This document shows, piece by piece, positions 6,223 to 12,503 of a DNA stretch of 12,503 bases. The DNA is taken from positions 1-12,503 of the forward strand of contig CAYMJV010000077.1 in assembly GCA_964390545.1 (NCBI GenBank). Direction: 5' to 3'. The notes under the pieces were generated by a model. That model did no database searches, was not told where the DNA came from, and saw nothing but the letters and a program-made list of their open reading frames with translations. A program made the position numbers and the translations under genes. Position 1 is the first letter of the stretch; each line of letters begins with the position of its first letter. The stretch is from CAYMJV01 sp964390545 (GTDB taxonomy: Bacteria > Desulfobacterota > BSN033 > UBA1163).

Positions 6223-6243
6223 CCTCTCTGAAGGGTCATTTTT

Positions 6244-8022
6244 CTAAAGGCCTTTCTCCCTCCTCGCCAGTTCCTGGCGTTGAAGAAGAAGGGCCTCCAG
6301 TCCTTTTTCACCTTTCTGCTTCTCGGCTTCTTTGATTCTTTTCAGCAGATCGCTTTCATCCTTCTTTAATTTCTTTTTGCGAATTTTCTGGATACAGTCT
6401 CTCAAGACTTTTTCCTGGTCCGTTCCTTCCAATCCACTTTCCTGAAGAGAAAACTCCCGAAGCTTCCCTTTGAGGCCTTCGTCAATGGATCCCAAGGCCT
6501 CTGAGATGTCGAGCCTCCCCTTTTTTCGATAGAGGCTCACCAAATGCTCGGCCATCTTTCTGAGGGGAGGATTTTCAAACTCCTGAAGGATCTCCTCTCT
6601 TGAAATGATGACCATCCATTCGGGGTGGTGGATCATCAGGCGGACCAGCATCTCCTCCGATTTTGGGAGACTCTTCTCAACGGAGGGTCTCTTGAGTTCT
6701 TCCTCGACCCTCACCCGCCTCTTCGAAGAAGGACGTGCCATCTCGTGCAATAACGACTCCTTGAGGTCCAATCGCTCAGCCAAAGTTCTTAGATAGAAAT
6801 CTTTTCGGATCCCATCTGGTATTTTACTAACGAGAGCCACCCCATCCTCTGCAATCTTCACCTTGCCATCAATCGATTTTGCATCATAGGTTTTCATCAG
6901 GTGTTCGAAGAAGAAATCGATCAGGGGGACGGCTTCGGCGACCCCTCGCTCAAGTTCCTCGGCCTTTCCCTTCCTCAAGAAACTATCTGGATCCTCGCCT
7001 TTCGGAAGAAGGACCGTTTTCCCTGAAACCTCCTCCTCCAAGAAGAGAGGGAGGGAACGCAGGCTGGCTTGAATCCCTGCCGGGTCAGCATCAAAAACGG
7101 TAATCAAGTTTCTTGTATATCGTTTTAATGTTCGAATATGTTGTGTCGTCAGCGCTGTTCCTAAAGTGGCCACACTGTGTTTCAAGCCGTACTGATGGAG
7201 GGTCAACAGGTCAAAATAACCTTCGACGATTATAACACAATCTTTCAAAGGTGTGTATCGTCTGGCCACCTGAAGGCCATACAGGATCTCCCCCTTATGG
7301 TAGATGCTCGATTCGGGAGAATTGTAATATTTCGGCTCTCCCCCTCGGATCACTCTTCCCCCGAACCCGACCACCCGCTGATGAAGATCGAAGATCGGGA
7401 AGATGATCCTCCCCCGGAAGGCGTCATACCATCCTTCCTTCTTCTTGGGAAAGATCAAACCCAATTCCCATGCGAGCTCCAAAGAGACCTTCTTTTCCCG
7501 AAGGTGTTGCACCAGGCCATCCCAGCGGTCCAGGGAGTAACCCAATCGATATTCTTTAACGATCTCCTCCTTTATGTCTCTCTGGGAGAGATACCTCCTC
7601 GCCTCCCCGCCCTCCCTCCTCACAGTAAGGAGGTCGTGGAAATATTCCGAAGCGATTTGATTGATCTGGAAGAGGACTTCCCGCTTCACCATTTCTTTCT
7701 TCTGGGCTGGGGAAAATTCCTTCGAAGGAAGTTGCACTCCGTAACGCTTCGCCAGTTCCTCTATGGATTGAGGAAAGGAAAGGTGAGCCACCTTCATCAG
7801 AAAGCTAAAGACATCTCCTCCTTCCCCACAGCCGAAGCAGTGAAAGATTTGTTTCTCTTCATTGACCATGAAGGAAGGGGTTTTTTCGGAATGGAACGGA
7901 CAGAGCCCTTTATGGTTCTTTCCAGCCTTTTTTAAGCTGACGTAGTCCGAGACCACTTCCACAAGGCTCGCACGGTCCCGAATCTCTGAAACCTTTTCTT
8001 CTGAGAAAAATCCATTGGTCAA
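6244..8022 (-). CDS. dnaG: DNA primase DnaG
   Basis: A 592-residue primase that makes RNA primers at the replication fork. The N-terminal zinc-binding domain has Cys41, His44 (CPFHSEKTPSF), Cys62 and Cys65 (CFGCG). The TOPRIM catalytic part has EGYFD (267-271) and FDADPAG (310-316). Between them is the RNA-polymerase subdomain with GYNSPE-like KYYNSPESSIYHKG. The C-terminal helicase-binding part (after about 440) is divergent, as is normal. The start is TTG (8020-8022), because no in-frame ATG precedes the zinc domain; GAGG overlapping the mutS2 stop lies about 9 nt upstream. Only 6 bp separate it from mutS2. Confidence 0.96.
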   Translation of the reverse strand: MTNGFFSEEKVSEIRDRASLVEVVSDYVSLKKAGKNHKGLCPFHSEKTPSFMVNEEKQIFHCFGCGEGGDVFSFLMKVAHLSFPQSIEELAKRYGVQLPSKEFSPAQKKEMVKREVLFQINQIASEYFHDLLTVRREGGEARRYLSQRDIKEEIVKEYRLGYSLDRWDGLVQHLREKKVSLELAWELGLIFPKKKEGWYDAFRGRIIFPIFDLHQRVVGFGGRVIRGGEPKYYNSPESSIYHKGEILYGLQVARRYTPLKDCVIIVEGYFDLLTLHQYGLKHSVATLGTALTTQHIRTLKRYTRNLITVFDADPAGIQASLRSLPLFLEEEVSGKTVLLPKGEDPDSFLRKGKAEELERGVAEAVPLIDFFFEHLMKTYDAKSIDGKVKIAEDGVALVSKIPDGIRKDFYLRTLAERLDLKESLLHEMARPSSKRRVRVEEELKRPSVEKSLPKSEEMLVRLMIHHPEWMVIISREEILQEFENPPLRKMAEHLVSLYRKKGRLDISEALGSIDEGLKGKLREFSLQESGLEGTDQEKVLRDCIQKIRKKKLKKDESDLLKRIKEAEKQKGEKGLEALLLQRQELARREKGL

Positions 8023-8028
8023 AGGAAT

Positions 8029-10389
8029 TTACCTCAGCTCCACCACCGTAATTCCCCGGCCACCTCTCATCGCATCCCCGGGAGTAAATCCCTTGACCCC
8101 CAGGTGGCCGTGCAGGTATTTACTGATGGCCTCCCGCAATCTTCCAGAGCCCACGCCATGAATGATCTGAATTTTCTCCAATCCATGGAGCAAAGCTTGG
8201 TCGATGAATTTGTCCACCTTGGGCAAGGCATCTTCTACCGTCAGGCCGATGACATTTAATTGGGACGAAATCTCCTCCCCATTCTTCCCCTGAGGGAATT
8301 CTTTGGGAATCTCATCCGTCCTTTCTTCTTTCTCCGCAACCCTGACGATGTCGGAGAAAGAAGTCCTTACCTTTGCCTTTTCGGTCATCACTTCAACTTG
8401 CTTCAATGACGCTTCTACCTCTGTCACCACCCCATAGGTCCGAAGACTCAAAATTCTAACATGCTCCCCGACCTGAATGCCACCTGTCCGCACCTCGCGG
8501 ACCTTTTCCCTAAAGGGTGGAAAAGCTTTCTCCTTCACCTCCTGGATTTCTCGATGTGGAACGGTGATCCGCGAAGACGTTGAACGGCTTTTTTCCTCTT
8601 TCCATCGTTGGGCCCAGTTCTTTAACTCTTCTTCCACCTTCAGAACGGATTTTCTTGCCTTCTCCTCGGCCTGGGAAAAAATTTCCTGTCTCTTCTTCTT
8701 TATTCCTTCCAAGAGCTCTTTCAGTCTCTGTCTCTCCCGTGCAGCCTCCTCTTTCATTTGAAGGAGTTGAATCCGTTCTTTTTCGGTATCTGCCCGCAGT
8801 CTCTCCAATCGCTCCAGAACACGGCCAACTTCCCGTTCACCGCCATCTTGATGCTGGCGGGCTAATTGGAGAACCTCCTCCGAAACCCCAAACTTCTCAG
8901 CCACCAGAAAGGCATTGCTCAATCCCGAGACCCCGTAGAGCAGGGTATATTTCGGCTCCAAGGTTTTTTCATCAAACGCCACCGCCACATTCTCCACATC
9001 CGGATGAAGGTATCCATAGGCTTTGAGACGATCGAAGTGGGTGGTGACCACAATGGAAGACCCTTTCTCCCTGAACCGGTCCAGAAAAGCCATCGCCAGG
9101 GCACAGCCTTCAGAGGCATGGGTTCCCACTCCCAATTCATCAAGGAGGATGAGAGAATGGGGCCCGACTTTCTCCAGAATTTGATTCAGATGAAGGAGGT
9201 GGCTGGAGAATGTGCTCAGATTCTCCCCGATATTCTGCTCATCACCGACAATGGCCAAGATGTTCTTAAAGATGACTGCATGGCTTCCCTCTTTCACGGG
9301 AATGGGAAGGCCGCATTGAACCATCAGCGTCAAAAGTCCTAAGGTCTTGAGGGCGACAGTCTTGCCGCCTGCATTGGCCCCGCTGATGATGAGGGTTTTG
9401 ATCCCGTCTCCCATGTGAAGATCGATGGGGACAACCTCATCTCCCTTTTGAAAGCTAAGGATAGGATTTCGGGCCTCTCTCATATCGATCCGCCCATTCT
9501 CATTCAGAATGGGCTCGACCCCTTTCAACTGGATGGAGAGCTTTGCCATCGCATAAAGGAGATCCAGTTCTCCTAAGATTTCGAAGTCGCTCCAGAGGTT
9601 CTGCCTCTCCTCCCTCACCCTGTTCGAAAGTTCTGTTAAGATACGATACTCCTCCTCCTTCTCTTCTCCGATGAGGATGCTGATCTCATTGTTGAGGCTG
9701 ACCGCTTCAAGGGGTTCAAAGAAATAACTCATCCGGCTCTGGGACTGATCGTGAATGATCCCCTTTAACCGGTGCTTATAATCCGATTTGATGAGAAGGA
9801 CATACCTTCCGTTTCTAAGAGTAATGAATTGCTCCTGAAAAATGGATTGGATGTCCTCCCGATGAAGGAGATGTTCGAGAACGGCCTTTGCCCTTTCCCT
9901 GATTTCGCCTAACTGGTGGCGGATTTCCTTGAGGGCGGGGCTGGCTCGATCGAGAATCTCCCCTTTCGTATTGATTGCCTGAAGGATTTCTTTTTCCAGA
10001 GTTTTTAAAGTGGATAGCTTTGAGATCTTCTCCTGAAGGCGAGGGGCTTCGATGACTTTCAACTTCTGAAAGAACCGCCTCAGCCCCTTGCACAAGTCAA
10101 GCTGTCTGTAAAGGTCGAGGAACTCCGGGACTTCCAGGATCGATCCCTCCACATCCAATCTTTTGAAAATCTCTTCAATATCCTTCAACCCCTGGAGGGG
10201 GATATCCCCCATGGTCTCAACTATTCCTTTTAGTTCAAGAACTTCGATTAATCTGGAGTGAATTGAAAGAAGGTCAGTCGAAGGTCTCAAAGCCTCACAG
10301 CGCTTTCGACCTAAAGGTGAGACAGAGTATGTTTTTAATACCTCTAGCAACTGATAGAATTCTAAAACCTTGAGGGAGCGGTCATTCAT
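8029..10389 (-). CDS. mutS2: MutS2 family ATPase with Smr domain
   Basis: A 786-residue MutS2 homologue, a family linked to suppression of recombination and to rescue of collided ribosomes. It has a MutS core and clamp region (1-300), Walker A GANAGGKT (337-344), STFSSHL (392-398) and Walker B LILLDELG (413-420). A long charged coiled coil follows (about 510-610). The C-terminal Smr domain has HGVGSGRLREAI (about 744-755) and ends GGRGITVVELR. The usual LDLRG-type motif at the start of Smr reads LNVIG (711-715), so the commonly conserved Asp is Asn. After Walker B the usual GTDPxEG reads GTHASEG. The ATG at 10389 has no convincing Shine-Dalgarno sequence, but the N-terminus MNDRSLKVLEFYQLL fits the family. 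The gene lies between yqeY (43 bp gap) and dnaG. Confidence 0.94.
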   Translation of the reverse strand: MNDRSLKVLEFYQLLEVLKTYSVSPLGRKRCEALRPSTDLLSIHSRLIEVLELKGIVETMGDIPLQGLKDIEEIFKRLDVEGSILEVPEFLDLYRQLDLCKGLRRFFQKLKVIEAPRLQEKISKLSTLKTLEKEILQAINTKGEILDRASPALKEIRHQLGEIRERAKAVLEHLLHREDIQSIFQEQFITLRNGRYVLLIKSDYKHRLKGIIHDQSQSRMSYFFEPLEAVSLNNEISILIGEEKEEEYRILTELSNRVREERQNLWSDFEILGELDLLYAMAKLSIQLKGVEPILNENGRIDMREARNPILSFQKGDEVVPIDLHMGDGIKTLIISGANAGGKTVALKTLGLLTLMVQCGLPIPVKEGSHAVIFKNILAIVGDEQNIGENLSTFSSHLLHLNQILEKVGPHSLILLDELGVGTHASEGCALAMAFLDRFREKGSSIVVTTHFDRLKAYGYLHPDVENVAVAFDEKTLEPKYTLLYGVSGLSNAFLVAEKFGVSEEVLQLARQHQDGGEREVGRVLERLERLRADTEKERIQLLQMKEEAARERQRLKELLEGIKKKRQEIFSQAEEKARKSVLKVEEELKNWAQRWKEEKSRSTSSRITVPHREIQEVKEKAFPPFREKVREVRTGGIQVGEHVRILSLRTYGVVTEVEASLKQVEVMTEKAKVRTSFSDIVRVAEKEERTDEIPKEFPQGKNGEEISSQLNVIGLTVEDALPKVDKFIDQALLHGLEKIQIIHGVGSGRLREAISKYLHGHLGVKGFTPGDAMRGGRGITVVELR

Positions 10390-10432
10390 AAAGCGTGAGA
10401 AAAGGTGGTGGACTTAATAAAAAGAGGAGAAA

Positions 10433-10879
10433 TTATGGGGAAAGTCTCTCTTTGACCCACTGGTTGACCAGGGCGCCGTCGACTTTCCCCCCTAATTTAG
10501 GCATAACAGATTTCATCACTTTTCCAAGGTCTTTTAAGGATGAAGCTTTGGTCTCTTCAATCGTCTGATCAATAATCTTTAGGACTTCTTCGCGACTCAG
10601 GGGCTGGGGCAGATACGATTTCATGGTTTCGATTTCTTTCGTCTCCTTCTCCACCAGGTCCATCCTTCCCCCTGCTTTGAACTGCTCGATCGATTCCTCA
10701 CTTTTCTTTACCATGCCCTGAATGACTCTAAAAATGCCATCATCATCCAACGGCTTTCTCAGCTCAATCTCCTTATTCTTAACAGCAGAACGGATCATCC
10801 GAATCGTGGACAGCTTCGCCTTATCGTTGGATTTCATTGCTTGTTTCATTTCTTCGACCAATCTTTCTTCCAAACCCAT
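10433..10879 (-). CDS. yqeY: YqeY/GatB-like domain protein
   Basis: A 148-residue protein of the YqeY family, related to the tRNA-binding tail of GatB (Asp/Glu-tRNA amidotransferase). Recognisable stretches are the N-terminal MKQAMKSNDKAKLSTIRMI, the central SYLPQPLSREEV and the C-terminal GGKVDGALVNQWVKERL. Length and segment order match the family. Its role is probably RNA or tRNA binding but is not established. It starts 3 bp after the rpsU stop, and its AGGGGA ribosome site overlaps the rpsU end, implying co-translation. Confidence 0.9.
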   Translation of the reverse strand: MGLEERLVEEMKQAMKSNDKAKLSTIRMIRSAVKNKEIELRKPLDDDGIFRVIQGMVKKSEESIEQFKAGGRMDLVEKETKEIETMKSYLPQPLSREEVLKIIDQTIEETKASSLKDLGKVMKSVMPKLGGKVDGALVNQWVKERLSP

Positions 10880-10882
10880 CCG

Positions 10883-11086
10883 TCATCCCCTCTCCATAAT
10901 TTTCCGCATCCTCTTCATAGCCCTTTTCTTTGCAGCCAGTGCCTTCTTCTTTCTCTTTATGCTAGGTTTTTCGTAATGTTCTCTCTTCCGTATTTCCGAT
11001 AGAATCCCAGTCTTTTCAACTTGTTTCTTAAATCGTCTGAGCGCATTTTCAAAGGATTCATTTTCTTTAATTTTAATGCCTGGCAT
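10883..11086 (-). CDS. rpsU: 30S ribosomal protein S21
   Basis: A 67-residue basic protein of the small ribosomal subunit involved in translation initiation. It starts MPGIKIKENESFENALRRFK, contains RKREHYEKPSIKRKKK and ends in a Lys/Arg-rich helix, all typical of S21. The start at 11084-11086 is preferred over the in-frame ATG at 11110: the family begins at MPGI/MPxI, and AGGAGGGGG lies just ahead of it. As first gene of the rpsU-yqeY-mutS2-dnaG-rpoD unit, it is read from the promoter at 11127-11154. Confidence 0.95.
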   Translation of the reverse strand: MPGIKIKENESFENALRRFKKQVEKTGILSEIRKREHYEKPSIKRKKKALAAKKRAMKRMRKIMERG

Positions 11087-11093
11087 CCATTTT

Positions 11094-11102
11094 CCCCCTC
11101 CT
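11094..11102 (-). promoter_or_regulatory. Shine-Dalgarno site deciding the rpsU start
   Basis: AGGAGGGGG on the minus strand lies 7-10 nt before ATG 11086. It lies downstream of the ATG at 11110, so it supports the shorter S21. Confidence 0.75.
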
Positions 11103-11126
11103 TCCATCATTTATTTTGAAAAAATA

Positions 11127-11154
11127 ATTATAGTCTTTCAAATAATAAAGTCAA
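11127..11154 (-). promoter_or_regulatory. Sigma70-type promoter of the rpsU operon
   Basis: On the minus strand, TTGACT (11149-11154) and a perfect TATAAT (11127-11132) are separated by 16 bp, in very A/T-rich DNA. It lies about 40 bp ahead of the rpsU start and can drive rpsU-yqeY-mutS2-dnaG-rpoD. Confidence 0.85.
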
Positions 11155-11175
11155 ATATTTTTTGTTATTTTAGTG

Positions 11176-11199
11176 CATGCTTTTCTTATGAAAAGCATG
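11176..11199. promoter_or_regulatory. 10-bp perfect inverted repeat upstream of the rpsU promoter
   Basis: CATGCTTTTC-TTAT-GAAAAGCATG is a perfect hairpin or operator-like palindrome ending about 22 bp upstream of the -35 box. The adjacent A-run on the plus strand means neither strand has the T-run that should follow an intrinsic terminator. It could be a protein-binding site or a weak terminator for the hdr remnants; its function is unproven. Confidence 0.4.
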
Positions 11200-11223
11200 A
11201 AAAAAAGAAGGTGCAGAACGATC

Positions 11224-11430
11224 CTACAAAACCTGTTGGAGAAGGGGGGCGGGATCGACAAAATGTTTATCCAGGCCCAACGCTTCTAACTTTAAGCCAA
11301 GGGCCAAACCCATCAATTGGGTGAAGTAGATGATGGGAAGGTTAAAATTCTCTTTAAACTCCTCTTCGATCTGCTTCTGGCGGGCATCCAGGTTGACATG
11401 GCATAGGGGGGCAGGCAACAACGATCGAGG
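11224..11430 (-). pseudogene. C-terminal fragment of a second hdrB-like gene, frameshifted
   Basis: The last 60 or so residues match the end of HdrB-type subunits: CHVNLDARQKQIEEEFKEN, then LPIIYFTQLMGLALG and LGLDKHFVDPAPLL. The preceding SIVVACP is in another frame. The shift falls in a run of six Cs (minus strand, 11406-11411); with five Cs the text would read IVVACPLCHVNLD, the expected CPxCH cysteine motif. No N-terminal half is present. This copy is distinct from the hdrB at 11586-12503, so it is a remnant of a second gene. Confidence 0.7.
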
Positions 11431-11526
11431 CTAGGCTTTTCTTTTAATGACCGAAAGGACATTGTAGGTGAGCGGATTGAGCCGCCACCAGGCGGCATTG
11501 GCAAAGAAACTCTTCGCCAGATCCAC
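11431..11526 (-). pseudogene. Unidentified C-terminal gene fragment
   Basis: One frame reads VDLAKSFFANAA, then WWRLNPLTYNVLSVIKRKA and a TAG stop. This looks like a genuine protein C-terminus, but I do not recognise the family. It joins directly to the truncated hdrA start on one side and the hdrB fragment on the other, without a start codon of its own. It could instead be chance coding-like sequence. Confidence 0.35.
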
Positions 11527-11563
11527 CGACCACCATGATTGAACCGATTCTATTTTGTGTCAT
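11522..11563 (-). pseudogene. Truncated start of hdrA
   Basis: ATG at 11561-11563, behind GGGGTAAAG, begins MTQNRIGSIMVVGG, the typical HdrA N-terminus leading into the FAD-binding GGGIAG loop. Similarity ends after the second Gly, and the frame then reads unrelated residues to a TAA at 11444-11446. It starts 22 bp after the hdrB stop, the normal place for hdrA, so the operon appears to have been cut here by deletion or rearrangement. Confidence 0.6.
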
Positions 11564-11585
11564 CTTTACCCCTAGTTTCCAAGAA

Positions 11586-12503
11586 CTATTCTCTGTCTGA
11601 TTTTGTTTTCTCTGTTGACTCTGGCTGTTTTGCTAATTCTGTCTCTGTTGCTAATAATTCCTCAATCCCACTGATCGGAATTTCATTCTTCTCCAACCCA
11701 AGAATCTTTTTGTCGATGCCCAGGTTCAACCCAAGGAGCTGTGGATAGAGAACGGAGGGAAGAGGATGGTTCACCCCTCTCTGAGAAAGAATCATCTTCT
11801 GGACCGTATCGAACTGAAGGTGGCAGTATGGACAAGCCGCACAAACATAATCCGCACCAGACTTTTTCCCATCGGTCAGTTTTTTTAATGTCAAATCCAT
11901 AGACAGCCTATCATTGACTCCCCATAAAGGGGCACCACAACATTCGAGCTTCAAGGACCAATCGATGCTCTCGGCACCCGTCGCTTCAACCAACTGGTCA
12001 AATAGAGAAGGTACCACAGGATTATCAAACCCCACCACCTGGCTGGGTCGTAACGCGTGGCATCCATAATGGGTTGCAATCTTAAGCCCTCTAAAGGGCA
12101 TGACCATCTTCCCCCTGATCGCTTCGATCCCTATATCTTTGTAAAGAACAGAAAGAAGATGTTTGACCTCAATCCTTCCCTCATACTTCAAGCCTTCTTT
12201 CTCAAGGGTTCCGTTCACTTCCTTCTTCAAAGAAGCATTTTCCCTCATGAGGTAATCTGCCTTTTTGAGGCTGCCGTAGCAACATTTGCATAACGCCATC
12301 ACATCCAGATTCTTCTTTTCGGCCAAGGCCAGATTTCTCGCCGATGAGAGGAGAAAGGCCTTGAATTCGATGTTCCCTAAAGGGTACCCGCAGCAATTAA
12401 ATTCTTCGATATCGACTAAACCCACATTGAGTTTCTCGAGAACAGCCCTTGACGAGGTCTCGTATTGTTTCAATCGAACGGGGATTTGACAACCTAGAAA
12501 TAG
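11586..12503 (-). CDS. hdrB: HdrB-like heterodisulfide reductase subunit (5' end outside the window)
   Basis: 305 codons are visible and the frame is open to the window edge (LFLGCQIPVRLKQYE), so only a few N-terminal residues are missing. The TTG at 12473 is an internal Leu, not a start. Both cysteine-rich CCG domains are seen: FLGC, FNCCGYPLGN and CKCCYGSLKKAD in the first, then HYGCHALRPS, LECCGAPLWG and CAACPYCHLQFD in the second. In HdrB such motifs bind non-cubane [4Fe-4S] clusters that reduce a disulfide. In non-methanogens, Hdr-like complexes usually serve flavin-based electron bifurcation or sulfur metabolism, with an unknown disulfide partner. The tail after IDKKILGLEK is long and acidic. 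A matching hdrC would be expected upstream; hdrA downstream is truncated. Confidence 0.88.
   Translation of the reverse strand, partial: LFLGCQIPVRLKQYETSSRAVLEKLNVGLVDIEEFNCCGYPLGNIEFKAFLLSSARNLALAEKKNLDVMALCKCCYGSLKKADYLMRENASLKKEVNGTLEKEGLKYEGRIEVKHLLSVLYKDIGIEAIRGKMVMPFRGLKIATHYGCHALRPSQVVGFDNPVVPSLFDQLVEATGAESIDWSLKLECCGAPLWGVNDRLSMDLTLKKLTDGKKSGADYVCAACPYCHLQFDTVQKMILSQRGVNHPLPSVLYPQLLGLNLGIDKKILGLEKNEIPISGIEELLATETELAKQPESTEKTKSDRE

Noticed and set aside
4768..6231. 487-codon open frame on the plus strand
   Set aside because: It is exactly antisense to rpoD, rich in Leu/His/Phe as expected from the complement of Lys/Glu-rich code, and has no recognisable domain.
7177..7935. 252-codon open frame on the plus strand
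   Set aside because: Antisense to dnaG, with no domain or convincing ribosome site; a codon-bias shadow.
11087..11110. Longer S21 beginning at ATG 11110
   Set aside because: S21 proteins begin at the MPGI-type sequence, and the ribosome site AGGAGGGGG lies inside the proposed extension.
11176..11199. Intrinsic terminator for the hdr remnants
   Set aside because: The stem is perfect, but the T-run lies before it and not after it on the minus strand, so it was kept only as a palindrome.

Overview
The window is a bacterial chromosome segment of moderate GC, and every recognised gene lies on the minus strand, so transcription runs from high to low coordinates. The order in transcription is: a 5'-truncated hdrB-type heterodisulfide reductase subunit; a short patch of gene remnants; rpsU, a YqeY/GatB-like gene, mutS2, dnaG and rpoD; a CAT-anticodon tRNA; a DUF164-type zinc-ribbon/coiled-coil gene; an RNase HI gene; the RNase P RNA gene (rnpB); and an NtrY-type membrane histidine kinase. 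The S21-primase-sigma70 core is the classical macromolecular synthesis operon, here enlarged by yqeY and mutS2. Together with an HdrB relative and an NtrY-like kinase, this suggests a Desulfobacterota/'deltaproteobacterial' anaerobe. That assignment is inference from gene content and order, not from a database search.

Region by region. Bases 1-114 hold no gene, only a nested palindromic repeat and a run of 7-base tandem units. Bases 115-2286 encode the NtrY-like kinase. Bases 2317-2988 are rnpB, about 670 nt long where 350-400 nt is usual. The extra length is largely two 96-bp copies (86/96 identical) of a repeat with 14-bp inverted ends CCCTGTGAAATARG, plus a 35-bp shortened relative and a long 3'-domain hairpin. 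The 5' end of rnpB overlaps the last 44 bp of the RNase HI gene (2945-3451), whose stop codon falls in an RNase P RNA hairpin loop. The RNase HI gene overlaps the zinc-ribbon gene by 4 bp. A strong symmetrical terminator (about 4209-4244) separates this group from the tRNA (4320-4392), which has its own consensus-like promoter. rpoD, dnaG, mutS2, yqeY and rpsU (4480-11086) are closely packed behind a near-consensus promoter at 11127-11154.

Functionally, the rpsU operon joins initiation of translation (S21), replication priming (DnaG) and transcription initiation (RpoD), with MutS2 and a GatB-like protein added. The downstream group joins RNA-processing functions: RNase HI and RNase P RNA.

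The right end (11224-12503) carries an apparently intact hdrB-like gene that leaves the window. It is followed by a start of hdrA cut off after about 14 codons, an unidentified C-terminal fragment, and a frameshifted C-terminal fragment of a second hdrB.

The strongest candidates for something undescribed are the repeat family placed in peripheral helices of RNase P RNA and the physical overlap of the RNase H and RNase P RNA genes.
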